Origin: Microscillaceae bacterium | GTDB taxonomy: Bacteria > Bacteroidota > Bacteroidia > Cytophagales > Microscillaceae | Length of the DNA: 6,898 nucleotides | Reading direction: 5' to 3' | Assembly: GCA_003449595.1 (NCBI GenBank) | Contig: DMHB01000115.1 | Location: forward strand, 1 to 6,898 | Shown here: piece by piece, positions 6,392 to 6,898 of the stretch | Numbering within the stretch: position 1 is the first letter of the stretch | Layout: each line of letters begins with the position of its first letter | Translations under genes and position numbers: made by a program | The notes under the pieces: model-generated | The model's input: only the letters and a program-made list of their open reading frames with translations | Database searches by the model: none | What the model was told of the DNA's origin: nothing

Positions 6392-6781
6392 ATGAAAACA
6401 CTTTTCCTGATTTTTTCACATACATTGACCCCAGAGCAAGTATTAGATGCCGAAGCCTCTTTGGGGGCGAGCGAGTTTATCGGCTTGCCCCCCGACTTGC
6501 AAACGCTTTTTAGCCAAGTGCCTGCCGATTTGGAAAGTTTGCAGCAGTATTTGCGCCCAATTTTCAACTGGATAGACCAAAACGCCTCCGACAATGACGA
6601 TTATGTGCTGATTCAAGGTGATTTTGGCGCTACTTATTTACTGGTTGACTATTGCAAAACCTTTGGCTATGCTATCCCGATTTATGCCACCACCGAGCGC
6701 GCCGTTATCAACGAAACCCAAGAAGATGGCTCGGTTACCGTGCAGCGCATCTTTCGACACAAGCGGTTTAGGAAGTATTGA
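6392..6781 (+). CDS. csx20: Csx20-like protein (type III CRISPR accessory, putative ring nuclease)
   Basis: This 129-aa protein matches, from memory, the Csx20 family along its whole length. It opens with a strand and FSHTLTPEQ (8-16), a motif that also resembles the Csx15 start. It continues with a predicted SLGASEFIGLPPDLQTLF helix-loop (23-40), VPADLESLQQYLRPI (43-57), YVLIQGDFGATYLLVDY (71-87), IPIYATTERAV (95-105), an EDGS turn (111-114) and a final FRHKRFRKY (121-129). The layout is a small Rossmann-like alpha/beta domain with conserved polar motifs at strand ends. Csx20 is normally found beside type III cas genes, and recent work that I recall describes it as a cyclic tetra-adenylate ring nuclease that switches off signalling. 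No cas gene or repeat array is in this window, so function here is inferred by homology only. It follows the SDR gene by 22 bp and ends 10 bp before a palindromic terminator. Confidence 0.8.
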   Translation: MKTLFLIFSHTLTPEQVLDAEASLGASEFIGLPPDLQTLFSQVPADLESLQQYLRPIFNWIDQNASDNDDYVLIQGDFGATYLLVDYCKTFGYAIPIYATTERAVINETQEDGSVTVQRIFRHKRFRKY

Positions 6782-6824
6782 AAGAAAAAAAAGATCTGAC
6801 AGGTTTTGAAAACCTGTCAGATCT
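6779..6824 (-). terminator. Perfect 33-bp palindrome with T tract (intrinsic terminator)
   Basis: AGATCTGACAGGTTTT (6792-6807) and AAAACCTGTCAGATCT (6809-6824) are exact inverted repeats around a single central base. On the minus strand the stem is followed by a run of T (complement of the A-rich stretch at 6781-6792), so it is a strong Rho-independent terminator for the T9SS-cargo gene entering from the right edge. On the + strand no T run follows, but the A tract before the stem could pair partly with downstream sequence, and the hairpin may still stabilise the 3' end of the csx20 transcript. Confidence 0.8.
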
Positions 6825-6832
6825 ATCACAAT

Positions 6833-6898
6833 TTACTGCTTCACCACCATTTTGTGGTAAGTTTCGCTGCCCACTTGCAAGCGCAGGGTATAAACCCC
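6833..6898 (-). CDS. C-terminus of a T9SS-secreted protein (type A sorting domain), truncated by window edge
   Basis: The minus-strand frame entering from the right edge encodes 21 residues: GVYTLRLQVGSETYH followed by KMVVKQ, then TAA. This is the classic end of the type A C-terminal sorting domain of Bacteroidota: a G-x-Y strand, a short turn, then K-x-V-V-K-x at the terminus. Such domains direct proteins through the type IX secretion system to the cell surface or medium, with removal of the domain on export. The passenger part lies outside the window, so its function is unknown. The strong terminator directly downstream supports a real gene end. Confidence 0.85.
   Translation of the reverse strand, partial: GVYTLRLQVGSETYHKMVVKQ

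Noticed and set aside
1..6898. CRISPR array, cas genes or mobile element accompanying the Csx20-like gene
   Set aside because: No regularly spaced direct repeats, cas-type protein motifs, transposase or integrase were found on either strand.

Overview
The window looks like chromosomal DNA of a member of the Bacteroidota, probably a Cytophagales- or Saprospiria-like lineage. Three things support this. The right edge carries the end of a type A type IX secretion (T9SS) sorting domain, which is confined to that phylum. The divergent intergenic region holds a near-ideal Bacteroidota promoter (TTG, 21-nt spacer, TAnnTTTG) in front of the aminotransferase gene. Start codons generally lack clear Shine-Dalgarno sequences. 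No rRNA, tRNA, CRISPR array, transposase or integrase is visible, and no gap without a gene exceeds about 160 bp.

Left part (1-1598): an edge-truncated + strand reading frame (2-118) is followed by three unrecognised genes. These are a 98-aa minus-strand protein (151-447), a divergent 124-aa protein (459-833), and a probably secreted 238-aa protein (882-1598). None can be assigned to a family from the sequence.

Central part (5416 down to 1612, minus strand): a tightly packed operon reads mtnE-like aminotransferase, then mtnC enolase-phosphatase, then mtnA methylthioribose-1-phosphate isomerase, then an exported M23 metallopeptidase. The junctions are a 1-nt overlap (TAATG), a 4-nt overlap (ATGA) and direct abutment (TAAATG), so the four genes are almost certainly co-transcribed and probably translationally coupled. 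The first three belong to methionine salvage: MtnA isomerises MTR-1-P, MtnC makes acireductone from the diketo intermediate, and the aminotransferase converts KMTB to methionine. The steps in between (MtnB dehydratase, MtnD dioxygenase) and the entry step (MtnK, MtnP or MtnN) are not in the window. The peptidase is the odd member.

Right part (5575-6898, + strand): a classical short-chain dehydrogenase/reductase is followed after 22 bp by a small gene whose product closely resembles Csx20. Csx20 is a type III CRISPR accessory protein linked to cyclic-oligoadenylate (ring nuclease) signalling, yet no cas gene or array lies in this window. This is the most interesting locus here. Immediately after it is a perfect 33-bp palindrome next to a T/A tract, which should terminate the convergent T9SS-cargo gene that enters from the right edge.
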